Source: an uncultured Granulosicoccaceae bacterium
GTDB lineage: Bacteria; Pseudomonadota; Gammaproteobacteria; Granulosicoccales; Granulosicoccaceae
Assembly (NCBI GenBank): GCA_937927895.1
Contig: CALGKA010000078.1
Location: forward strand, 1-43,420
Length of the DNA: 43,420 nt
Direction of reading: 5' to 3'
The translations under genes and the position numbers were made by a program. The notes under the pieces are model-generated. The model was given only the letters and a program-made list of their open reading frames with translations, searched no databases and was not told the origin of the DNA. Positions 36,541-43,420 of the stretch are shown one piece after another (positions within the stretch are counted from its first letter, which is position 1; every line of letters begins with the position of its first letter).

Positions 36541-39500
36541 ATGAAACGAATGCTTGTAAACGCCACTCAACCCGAAGAACTTCGGGTTGCAATAGTGGAT
36601 GGGCAAAAGCTTGATAACCTCGACATAGAGCACAAGACACGAGAACAGAAAAAATCCAACATATATAAGGCTAAAATCACACGAATTGAACCGAGCCTTG
36701 AAGCCCTTTTTGTAGACTATGGTGCAGACCGCCATGGCTTCCTGCCATTTAAAGAAGTGGCTAAAGAATACATTTCAGAGTCTGCTCGCAAAGAAGGCGG
36801 CCGACCCAATGTTAAAGCTGGAATAAAAGAAGGCCAGGAGATCCTGGTTCAGATTGAAAAAGAAGAGCGCGGTAACAAAGGTGCTGCCCTAACTACATTC
36901 GCAAGCCTTGCCGGGCGCTTCCTTGTTCTAATGCCAAACAACCCGCGTGCGGGTGGTGTCTCTAGACGCATTGAAGGTGAAGAACGTTCAGAATTAAAAG
37001 CGGCAATGAATGAGCTTGAGATTCCGGATGGCATGGGCATTATTATCCGCACCGCCGGTGTTGGTCGAACTGCCGAAGAACTTCAATGGGATCTCGACTA
37101 CCAGGTAAAGATCTGGGAAGCGATCCAAAGCGCTGGTGAGCAAGCCAAAACCTCTACTCTTATATATCAAGAAAGCAACGTGATCGTGCGCGCCCTGCGC
37201 GATAACTTCCGCGGCGACATAGGCGAAATCCTGGTTGATGAACCTGAAGTTTTTGAGCAGGCAAAATCGTTCATGTCGCAGTACATGCCACAGAACCTAC
37301 GTAAGCTAAAACTCTACACCGACGATGTCCCGCTTTTTAACCGATACCAAATTGAAGGCCAGATTGAATCTGCCTTTCAACGTGAAGTTCGCTTGCCATC
37401 AGGCGGCGCAATCGTTATTGATCACACTGAAGCACTTATCTCTATTGATATCAACTCAGCCCGCGCAACCAAGGGCAGCGATATCGAAGAGACAGCCACC
37501 AACACCAATCTTGAAGCCTGCGACGAGGTAGGTCGGCAGCTGAGATTGCGCGATCTAGGCGGTCTAGTGGTGATCGACTTTATCGATATGATGGTCTCAA
37601 AAAACCAAAGACAAGTTGAGAATCGTTTGCGGGAAGTAGCCAAGCTTGATCGTGCGCGAGTACAAATTGGCCGTATCTCACGCTTTGGCTTAATGGAAAT
37701 GTCACGCCAACGCCTGCGCCCTTCTTTAGGTGAAAGCAGTGAAATTGTCTGCCCACGCTGCGTAGGCCAAGGCACCATCAGAACCGTTGAATCACTAGCC
37801 TTGCAGCTGGTTAGATTATTTGAAGAAGAATCTTTAAAAGACAACACCGGCCGTGTATTAATCAAAATGCCGGTACCCGTTGCCACTTACTTGCTAAATG
37901 AAAAACGCGAAGCGATTCGTGAGATTGAAATACGCAACAATGCACAGGCGCTATTGGTTCCTGATACCAACCTCGATACGCCACACTATACAATCGAGCG
38001 CATCAAATCGAATGAGACCGATCACGAATCAGCTCAGCTCAGCAGCCATGAGCTTACCAGCACTGTTGATACAACCTATACCTCTGCCGCCGACAAGGTA
38101 GAAGTGGTAGAGTCGGAAGTTGCAGCCGTTCAAACGGTTGCACCGATGACCCCTATTCCACAACCAGCTGCTGCTGCCGCGGCAGTCGGTGCTACAGCTG
38201 CGGTTGCAAAATCCGGCGGCATCATGAGCCGCATTAAGAAAGTGTTCTCTTTCGGTGGCACAGCAACCGATGAAGAAGCCGCAGAAACACCTGCCGCTAA
38301 ACCTGCACAAAACAGAAACAACAATCGCAATCAGCGACCAAGAAGGGGCCGTAACAACCAGCGCAATAATAACCAAGACGATAAGCGCCGCAACACCAAC
38401 AACACCAACAACAATACGAATAAAGCAGCAGACGACTCTAGCGAGTCAAAGCCTGCGAACACTCGTCAGCGCAATACTCGTCGCAACAATAACAATCGCA
38501 ACAAAAATCAAAACACAAACCAAACTCAGCAGGCGCAAGAAAATCAGCCGCAAGCAGCGGTAAACGGTGCCGACAACGATCAGCAGAAGTCAGAGGCGAA
38601 AAAGCCTAATAACAACCGCAATCGCAATCGCCGTAACAACCGCAATAAAAATCAAAATCAAAATGCCCAGAGCACTGATTCTGCGAATAGCGAAAGCACT
38701 CAAGAAAATAAAGCGCCTAACGACGGTAACCAACGTCGTCCACAAAGAGACAACGACTCTCAAGCGAATGGTAACCAAACGTCTAGCAGCCAACCGACCA
38801 GCAACCAGTTGGTTGACAATAACGTAACATCAACTGATTCTGCACCACAGTCAGCTGCTGCCACACCTGCCAACGCGCAAGCAAACTCTGAGAACACGCA
38901 AGCGCAGACACCGCCTAAATCACAAAACTGGCGCTCACAAAACACACGTCGTTCGAATTCAGACTCAACACCTGCAAAGGCACCGCAAGCCAATAACTCT
39001 GCTGCGGCACCCGCTGGTAATGAGAACACTGACAACAAAGCGCCTTCATCAGCGCCTACATCAGCGCCTCCGCAGAACACTGCGCCGAGCGGTAGCGACT
39101 CTATCAACCAACCGCGTCCCGCACAGGTTAGTACTCGTGAGTCAGCACAAGAGTCAAGCAACTCCAGACCGGCACAGAGCTCAGCACCTAAAGGGGTTGA
39201 AGCTACTGCCAAGCCAAATACACCAGAGGCAAACAACACTACCTCTGCAGCGAACACTGGCACTGAAAAAGCCGATAGCTCACAAAATAATGATGAGCAA
39301 TCCGCTAACAACCAAGACAATAAAAACCAGCCCGGTGGCAACCGCGCACCACGCAGTCGTTACAACCGACGTGGCAGACGCAATCAGAAGAACACCACTG
39401 AAGGTTCGCAAGAGACTCAGGCAACTGACGGCAATAAGCCATCAGCTGCAGCGCCGACCATGTCTGTAGTACCTAATGACCGCAATGATGGCCAAAGCAA

Positions 39501-40071
39501 TAACAGCCATAAAGAAAGTGGCCACAAGGAAAACAGCAATACCGGCAATAGCTCTGGCAACAACGTTAGCAGACGCCCACCGGCTAATAACACGCCTGCG
39601 CCGGCTGCTGCAAAAGAGCCATCTGACAACAGCAGAAAACCAAATTCTGCTACACCTGCCAGTGCTTCAAACACAACTCACATAGAGCCTAAGTCTCAGA
39701 CTTCAGCACCACAGAGACCGCGACCAGCCAATACTGACAACAGTAACAAGCCAGCTAACAATGCGACTAACCACTCAAGCGTAAGCAATGATCGCAATAG
39801 CGGTAATCAGTCAGGTGGCCGCCCACCGCGTTCACAACGAGGCAGCGGCAACCTAAAGCAAGTGGAGACGTCTGGCCAAAGCACCAGTGTACCTGCGAGC
39901 CGTCCTGCAGAGACTAATACTCAGGTCTCGGCAATACAACCTAGCCAACTTAAAAGCACTGTTAGGTCACTCGCCTCAAACAAAGACGCCGCACCACAGA
40001 AGCCCAAAAGCGCTGACGCACCTAAGCTTCAAAAAATTGAAACAAAAGACCACGACAAAGATCATAGCTAG
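36541..40071 (+). CDS. rne: Ribonuclease E
   Basis: RNase E is the main mRNA-decay and RNA-processing endonuclease. The start [22 protein letters not shown] matches the family, so I use 36541 rather than the frame start at 36517. The product is 1176 residues. The catalytic half (1 to ~490) has S1 ([25 protein letters not shown]), the DNase I-like site ([18 protein letters not shown]) and the zinc-link CPRCVGQG near 404. A likely membrane-targeting amphipathic helix ([15 protein letters not shown]) lies near 566-580. The remaining ~600 residues are disordered, dominated by Asn, Gln, Ser, Ala, Pro and Arg, with Arg-rich blocks that probably bind RNA. A strong terminator follows. Confidence 0.97.
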   Translation: MKRMLVNATQPEELRVAIVDGQKLDNLDIEHKTREQKKSNIYKAKITRIEPSLEALFVDYGADRHGFLPFKEVAKEYISESARKEGGRPNVKAGIKEGQEILVQIEKEERGNKGAALTTFASLAGRFLVLMPNNPRAGGVSRRIEGEERSELKAAMNELEIPDGMGIIIRTAGVGRTAEELQWDLDYQVKIWEAIQSAGEQAKTSTLIYQESNVIVRALRDNFRGDIGEILVDEPEVFEQAKSFMSQYMPQNLRKLKLYTDDVPLFNRYQIEGQIESAFQREVRLPSGGAIVIDHTEALISIDINSARATKGSDIEETATNTNLEACDEVGRQLRLRDLGGLVVIDFIDMMVSKNQRQVENRLREVAKLDRARVQIGRISRFGLMEMSRQRLRPSLGESSEIVCPRCVGQGTIRTVESLALQLVRLFEEESLKDNTGRVLIKMPVPVATYLLNEKREAIREIEIRNNAQALLVPDTNLDTPHYTIERIKSNETDHESAQLSSHELTSTVDTTYTSAADKVEVVESEVAAVQTVAPMTPIPQPAAAAAAVGATAAVAKSGGIMSRIKKVFSFGGTATDEEAAETPAAKPAQNRNNNRNQRPRRGRNNQRNNNQDDKRRNTNNTNNNTNKAADDSSESKPANTRQRNTRRNNNNRNKNQNTNQTQQAQENQPQAAVNGADNDQQKSEAKKPNNNRNRNRRNNRNKNQNQNAQSTDSANSESTQENKAPNDGNQRRPQRDNDSQANGNQTSSSQPTSNQLVDNNVTSTDSAPQSAAATPANAQANSENTQAQTPPKSQNWRSQNTRRSNSDSTPAKAPQANNSAAAPAGNENTDNKAPSSAPTSAPPQNTAPSGSDSINQPRPAQVSTRESAQESSNSRPAQSSAPKGVEATAKPNTPEANNTTSAANTGTEKADSSQNNDEQSANNQDNKNQPGGNRAPRSRYNRRGRRNQKNTTEGSQETQATDGNKPSAAAPTMSVVPNDRNDGQSNNSHKESGHKENSNTGNSSGNNVSRRPPANNTPAPAAAKEPSDNSRKPNSATPASASNTTHIEPKSQTSAPQRPRPANTDNSNKPANNATNHSSVSNDRNSGNQSGGRPPRSQRGSGNLKQVETSGQSTSVPASRPAETNTQVSAIQPSQLKSTVRSLASNKDAAPQKPKSADAPKLQKIETKDHDKDHS

Positions 40072-40099
40072 ATAGAAATTTAGTTATTACACTATGCGA

Positions 40100-40128
40100 G
40101 CCCGCTTAATGTAAGCGGGCTTTTTTTT
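40100..40128 (+). terminator. Rho-independent terminator of rne
   Basis: The 9 bp stem GCCCGCTTA/TAAGCGGGC (40100-40108 with 40112-40120) has a three-base loop and is followed by eight T residues. It lies 29 bases after the rne stop. Confidence 0.95.
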
Positions 40129-40217
40129 GGCCTATGGTTTTGTGGAAGCTAATAGATTTCAAGCACGCAAGGGTACGCAACGTTTTGTTGGCCCTTAAAC
40201 AGAAGGTACATTATTTT

Positions 40218-40643
40218 ATGAGTGCTAGATCTATATCGAGAATAATATTTCTCTTGCTTACTTGGCCGGTAGGCATCGTGATGGTGCCAAAAATTACAAT
40301 GGTCGGTTTTGAATTAGAGCCTTACGCACCAGCAGTACATGAAATGGTGATTATTCTAATTTTATGCATGCTAATGATTGCATCGGCACGACATTTCTTT
40401 TCAACAGCGAGTTCGGCTCCAGTATTTCGCACAGTTTGGTATGGGCTGCGTGTATCCTTTGCTGCATTTGTGTTGCTTTCTCTTTCCCCAGCGCCGCTCT
40501 ACCTAAATGGCTCTGGCTCAGAAAGATTAGCAGTCTACTGTGGTATGACTTTTCTTATTGTTATCGTTGTACTTGGAATAGCAAGTACCTATAAGTATAT
40601 GGTTTCGTCGAATACCTGCCAAACCACTACAACAAGTGACTAA
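40218..40643 (+). CDS. Small multi-pass membrane protein, function unknown
   Basis: I do not recognise the family. From the ATG at 40218, with AAGG about 11 bases upstream, the product is 141 residues. It has four probable membrane segments: ISRIIFLLLTWPVGIVMV, MVIILILCMLMIASA, VSFAAFVLLSLSPAPLYL and CGMTFLIVIVVLGIAS. A longer frame starts at 40134, only six bases past the rne terminator T run, and is less likely. The 3' end overlaps the convergent HAD phosphatase gene by 17 bases. Confidence 0.65.
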   Translation: MSARSISRIIFLLLTWPVGIVMVPKITMVGFELEPYAPAVHEMVIILILCMLMIASARHFFSTASSAPVFRTVWYGLRVSFAAFVLLSLSPAPLYLNGSGSERLAVYCGMTFLIVIVVLGIASTYKYMVSSNTCQTTTTSD

Positions 40644-41319
40644 TATCTTTTAAAACAATATCAGCGCTTTCAGACAGTTCAGCCTCTAACGCAGGCCCGG
40701 TTAACACGCCTACTTTCAACCCGACACCTGCAGCTTTTCCAGCGTGTAGATCGTGTAAGCTGTCTCCTATCATAGCAACCTTTGACGGATGCAAATCCGT
40801 AGCCTTACAAAAAGCGTCGATCATTCCTGCAGCAGGTTTACTTCCAAAGCCCGAGTCATACCCGCAAATAAAATCAAAATGATGCTTTATCCCGCACTGT
40901 GACAATTGCGTGATTGCAGAAGCTTCTGAGTCATTAGTGGCTACTCCGAGCTTAAACCCTGAAGCCTTAAAACTCACCAGTAAAGAATCAAGGCCCGTCA
41001 CGGGTACAAGCGGCAGATCAACCAAGCATTTATTGCCGATCTTATGAATAGTGTCAATACTGGTGTTTGGCAATTGTTCAGCTAAGGCATTGGCAGTTTC
41101 ATCCGCCGCACCACCAATAACTAAAGCACCCGTTGCAAAAGTACGGCTAATGTTGTCATAGCCTATAGAGTGTGCAAGGTTAGCTGCTAACTGATTATTA
41201 CCGTCGCTTAACTCCGCTATCAGGCGATCACACCACACACACCAACTAGCACTAAAATCAAACAAAGTGCCGTCTTTATCAAACACTATCCCTTCAATGT
41301 TTTCTAATACGTGTGCCAT
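40627..41319 (-). CDS. HAD-family hydrolase, phosphoglycolate phosphatase-like
   Basis: This is a HAD subfamily IA phosphatase of 230 residues. Motif I is FDKDGTLFDF, with the nucleophile and acid/base aspartates spaced by two. Motif II is VATND, motif III lysine is in GSKPAAGMI, and motif IV is VAMIGDSLHDLHAGKAAG. A helical cap lies between motifs I and II. The Lys in DKDGT resembles Gph-like and nucleotidase-like members, but the substrate cannot be read from sequence. It starts 25 bases after the ggt-like gene on the same strand, suggesting co-transcription. Confidence 0.85.
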   Translation of the reverse strand: MAHVLENIEGIVFDKDGTLFDFSASWCVWCDRLIAELSDGNNQLAANLAHSIGYDNISRTFATGALVIGGAADETANALAEQLPNTSIDTIHKIGNKCLVDLPLVPVTGLDSLLVSFKASGFKLGVATNDSEASAITQLSQCGIKHHFDFICGYDSGFGSKPAAGMIDAFCKATDLHPSKVAMIGDSLHDLHAGKAAGVGLKVGVLTGPALEAELSESADIVLKDISHLL

Positions 41320-41344
41320 GTCAATCGCTCAGGTTAAATAATGA

Positions 41345-42943
41345 TTAATATCCGATTGCACAGCCATCCTTACGAGGGTCAGAACCACCAGTAAGTGTGC
41401 CTTCCTGCCAATCAACCCAAATAGCTTGTGAACCGCCAATTGGGTTTTCAGCTGCAACCATCTGATGCCCCATAGCGCGCAAACCTTCGACTGTTTTAGT
41501 CGGCAGTGAACTTTCATATTCAACGTAGCTCTCACCCGGCACCGGAAAAATACGCGGCATATCTTGCGCCTCTTGAATATCCATACCAAAGTCCAACATG
41601 CGGGTAAGAAACTGCATATGGCCATAAGACTGATAATGACCACCCATCACGCCATAAGGCATTACAGCCTTACCGTTCTTTGCAAGCATACCCGGGATAA
41701 TCGTATGCATCGGCCGTTTGTTAGCGCCAATACAATTAGGGTGATCAGGATCAACTACAAACGCTTCACCACGGTTCTGCAACATCACACCCGACTCAGG
41801 TGCCATTTGCACGCTACCAAAGCTGTGAAACAAAGAGTTAATAAAACTGCAGCAATTACGATCTTTATCAACCACCGTAATAGTGACCGTACTTTGATGT
41901 GGCTTAGCCGTAAACTGCGGCAATTGATTCATAGCCTTGTTAGGGTCAATGCTTCTATAGAGTTCATTGGTGTGATCATCAGATAGCATCCATTCAACCG
42001 GCACATGATTGTGATGCATGTCTGCGATATATAAGTTTCGATCTTGATAACCCAATCGCCCCGCTTCGATCTCCATATGCATACGCACAGCCGACAACGG
42101 ATCAACTCCGTCTACAGCGAATTCATTGGCAATATTTAAAAGTTGCAAAGCAATCATGCCTTGCCCATTAGGTGGAATTTGATGCGCTGTGTAGCCCTTA
42201 TAGTCAGTGGTTAACGGCGTGACATACTCACCCGTAACATTGGCGAAATCCTCAAGCGTATGCAAACCACCCAAGCCCTGTAAATAGCTGACAATATCTT
42301 CAGCAACTTCACCAAAGTAGAAAGCCTCACGACCACCCACAGCAATTTTCTTTAATGTCTCAGACAATTTCGGTTGCGAATGCATCTGCCCCGCAGCAAG
42401 CGTTTTACCATCACGCAAAAACACCGCAGCTGCATTAGCATCGTTTTGCAATAGAGACAGTGCCTTAGCCTGATCATAGCTAACACGCGGCGAGATCGGA
42501 TACCCGTGAGCCGCATAGTGAATCGCCGGGCGCAATATTTCATCAAGTGAAAGTGCACCATGATCCGCATTCAACTGACACCAGGCATTAACAGCCCCCG
42601 GCACCGTAACCGCATGCGGCGACTGACGCTCAATGCTTTTAATCCCCTGCGATAAGTACCAATCAACACTAGCCGCAGCCGGCGCCTGCCCCGAGCCATT
42701 AAACGAAACCAGATTGCCAGTATCACCACCAGGTGCATAAAAACAAAAACAATCCCCACCGATCCCGGTTGAATGCGGTTCAACAACACACTGCACAGCA
42801 CAAGCCGCAATAGCCGCATCAAGCGCATTGCCACCCTGCTTAAGAATATCAATTGCCGCCTGAGTAGCAAGAGGCTGAGAAGTAGCCGCCATGCCTTGAG
42901 CCGACATCACCGGAGAACGACCTGGAAATTCAAGATTACGCAT
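41345..42943 (-). CDS. Gamma-glutamyltransferase family protein (cytosolic, YwrD-like)
   Basis: Members of this Ntn-hydrolase family cleave themselves into two chains at a threonine and act on gamma-glutamyl compounds or acylated amines. The predicted nucleophile is Thr352 in HQSTVTITVVDKDRN, aligned with QTTHYSVVDKDGN of E. coli Ggt. Large-subunit motifs are present (KQGGNALDAAIAA, VVEPHSTGIGGDCF). The small subunit has NKRPMHTIIPGM and PYGVMGGHYQSYGHMQ. At 532 residues it is slightly short, and unlike periplasmic Ggt it has no signal peptide. That suggests a cytosolic substrate-specialised member rather than glutathione hydrolysis. Confidence 0.87.
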   Translation of the reverse strand: MRNLEFPGRSPVMSAQGMAATSQPLATQAAIDILKQGGNALDAAIAACAVQCVVEPHSTGIGGDCFCFYAPGGDTGNLVSFNGSGQAPAAASVDWYLSQGIKSIERQSPHAVTVPGAVNAWCQLNADHGALSLDEILRPAIHYAAHGYPISPRVSYDQAKALSLLQNDANAAAVFLRDGKTLAAGQMHSQPKLSETLKKIAVGGREAFYFGEVAEDIVSYLQGLGGLHTLEDFANVTGEYVTPLTTDYKGYTAHQIPPNGQGMIALQLLNIANEFAVDGVDPLSAVRMHMEIEAGRLGYQDRNLYIADMHHNHVPVEWMLSDDHTNELYRSIDPNKAMNQLPQFTAKPHQSTVTITVVDKDRNCCSFINSLFHSFGSVQMAPESGVMLQNRGEAFVVDPDHPNCIGANKRPMHTIIPGMLAKNGKAVMPYGVMGGHYQSYGHMQFLTRMLDFGMDIQEAQDMPRIFPVPGESYVEYESSLPTKTVEGLRAMGHQMVAAENPIGGSQAIWVDWQEGTLTGGSDPRKDGCAIGY

Positions 42944-43267
42944 AACTCAACCTATTTAGCTATTCGCTTTATAGCGAATGTTTGTATGTTAAGAATACTA
43001 TCATTGTCGATTGAGGGAGAGTGGGTTCGTATGATTAATGGCGCAGATTCATAATCGCGCGTTGAAAATGGTTTGATGTTGGTAGCGGTTAAAAGTAGTG
43101 GAATCAGAATTCCGATAATTTGATAGTAAAAATTGAAATAACGGAACTATTGAAGCTGATTATCAAATTGACATGAAAGCAGCAGCATTCGACGCTACGT
43201 TTACGGGTTTCGTTAAAAGATAACGAGTGGTGGTTTGAGTTGGGGCGATGTTCATTTAGATATTAAT
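42944..43267. other. Intergenic region before the right-edge element
   Basis: I see no convincing gene here. It should hold the promoter of the gamma-glutamyltransferase-like gene on the minus strand. A fragment related to the ~127 bp array lies at 43192-43244. Confidence 0.5.
43192..43244 (+). repeat. Diverged fragment of the ~127 bp repeat
   Basis: The run GCTACGTTTACGGGTTTCGT, then TAAAAGATAACGAG, resembles the first unit of the array at 15826 (GCTTACGCTTGAGGGTTTCC, then TAAAAGATAACGAA). It shows that the unit is dispersed as well as tandem. Confidence 0.5.
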
Positions 43268-43420
43268 TAGTGCCCATCGATAAACAGCGCGTAGCGAGGT
43301 TGTTCCAGGTGCGTGAGATTTTGCCTACTACATGTAGGCGTTTAGTCATTCTAAATAACTACATGTAGTCGGTAAAAGATTGCGTGCCTGGGGCAACCGC
43401 AGTAGCGTTCGTTTATGGAT
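43268..43420 (+). repeat. ~170 bp palindromic element, copy F (cut by window edge)
   Basis: The copy starts TAGTGCCCATC and shows the commonest version of the element, with perfectly paired inner arms CTACATGTAG and CTACATGTAG around the conserved loop. The window ends at TTTATGGAT, about 15 bases before the expected right end. Confidence 0.9.

Noticed and set aside
38567..39469. Long ORFs in other frames of rne, such as 39020-39469 plus and 38760-39341 minus
   Set aside because: They are shadows of the low-complexity repetitive rne tail.

Overview
This window looks like chromosomal DNA of a moderate-GC, probably marine, gammaproteobacterium. The taxon is inferred from gene order and protein type only; I cannot name the genus. 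Almost all coding capacity is housekeeping, arranged in blocks that are syntenic with Pseudomonas and E. coli. The unusual content lies between the genes, in at least three families of structured repeats.

Layout. (1) 1-900: two tandem copies of a ~170 bp palindromic element, then tRNA-Arg(ACG) and tRNA-Ser(GCT) on the minus strand, with visible promoters. (2) 911-7785, minus strand: the conserved block pncC-recA-recX-alaS-lysC-csrA. (3) 7891-13181, plus strand: mutS, nadK, recN. (4) 13182-17090: the recN-bamE-rnfH-ratA-smpB neighbourhood, bracketed by two inverted copies of a ~500 bp composite repeat. Each composite contains a 110 bp cloverleaf-like palindrome. A ~127 bp tandem array lies after smpB and one ~170 bp element lies between bamE and rnfH. 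(5) 17091-20292: dnaQ, a YafS-like methyltransferase and mltD, a compressed form of the dnaQ-rnhA-yafS-gloB-mltD locus. (6) 20290-20621: two more tandem ~170 bp elements, then an FHA-domain protein. (7) 21477-26987: a tripartite tricarboxylate transporter locus. A TctE/TctD-like two-component pair diverges from tctC and a fused tctA-tctB gene. (8) 27185-33829, minus strand: cysM, miaA, mutL, a small unknown gene, a Tat-exported amiC-type amidase and tsaE. (9) 33856-36082, minus strand: an S49 peptidase and rluC, divergent from rne (36541-40071), which has a very long Asn/Gln/Ser-rich tail. (10) 40218-42943: a small membrane protein, a HAD phosphatase and a gamma-glutamyltransferase. The window ends inside another ~170 bp element.

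How the genes work together: recA, recX, recN, mutS, mutL and dnaQ serve recombination, repair and proofreading; alaS, the tRNAs, miaA, tsaE, rluC, rne, smpB and csrA serve translation and RNA metabolism; bamE, mltD and amiC serve the envelope; the tct genes form a self-contained sensing and uptake unit for an organic acid.

I found no phage, CRISPR array, toxin-antitoxin pair, defence island or transposase. The best candidates for something undescribed are: the ~170 bp palindromes, whose inner arms differ between copies yet stay complementary and whose ends supply the stop codons of bamE and mltD; the composite repeats placed just after the recN and dnaQ stop codons; and an amidase gene whose twin-arginine signal peptide can only be reached from an ATT start codon.
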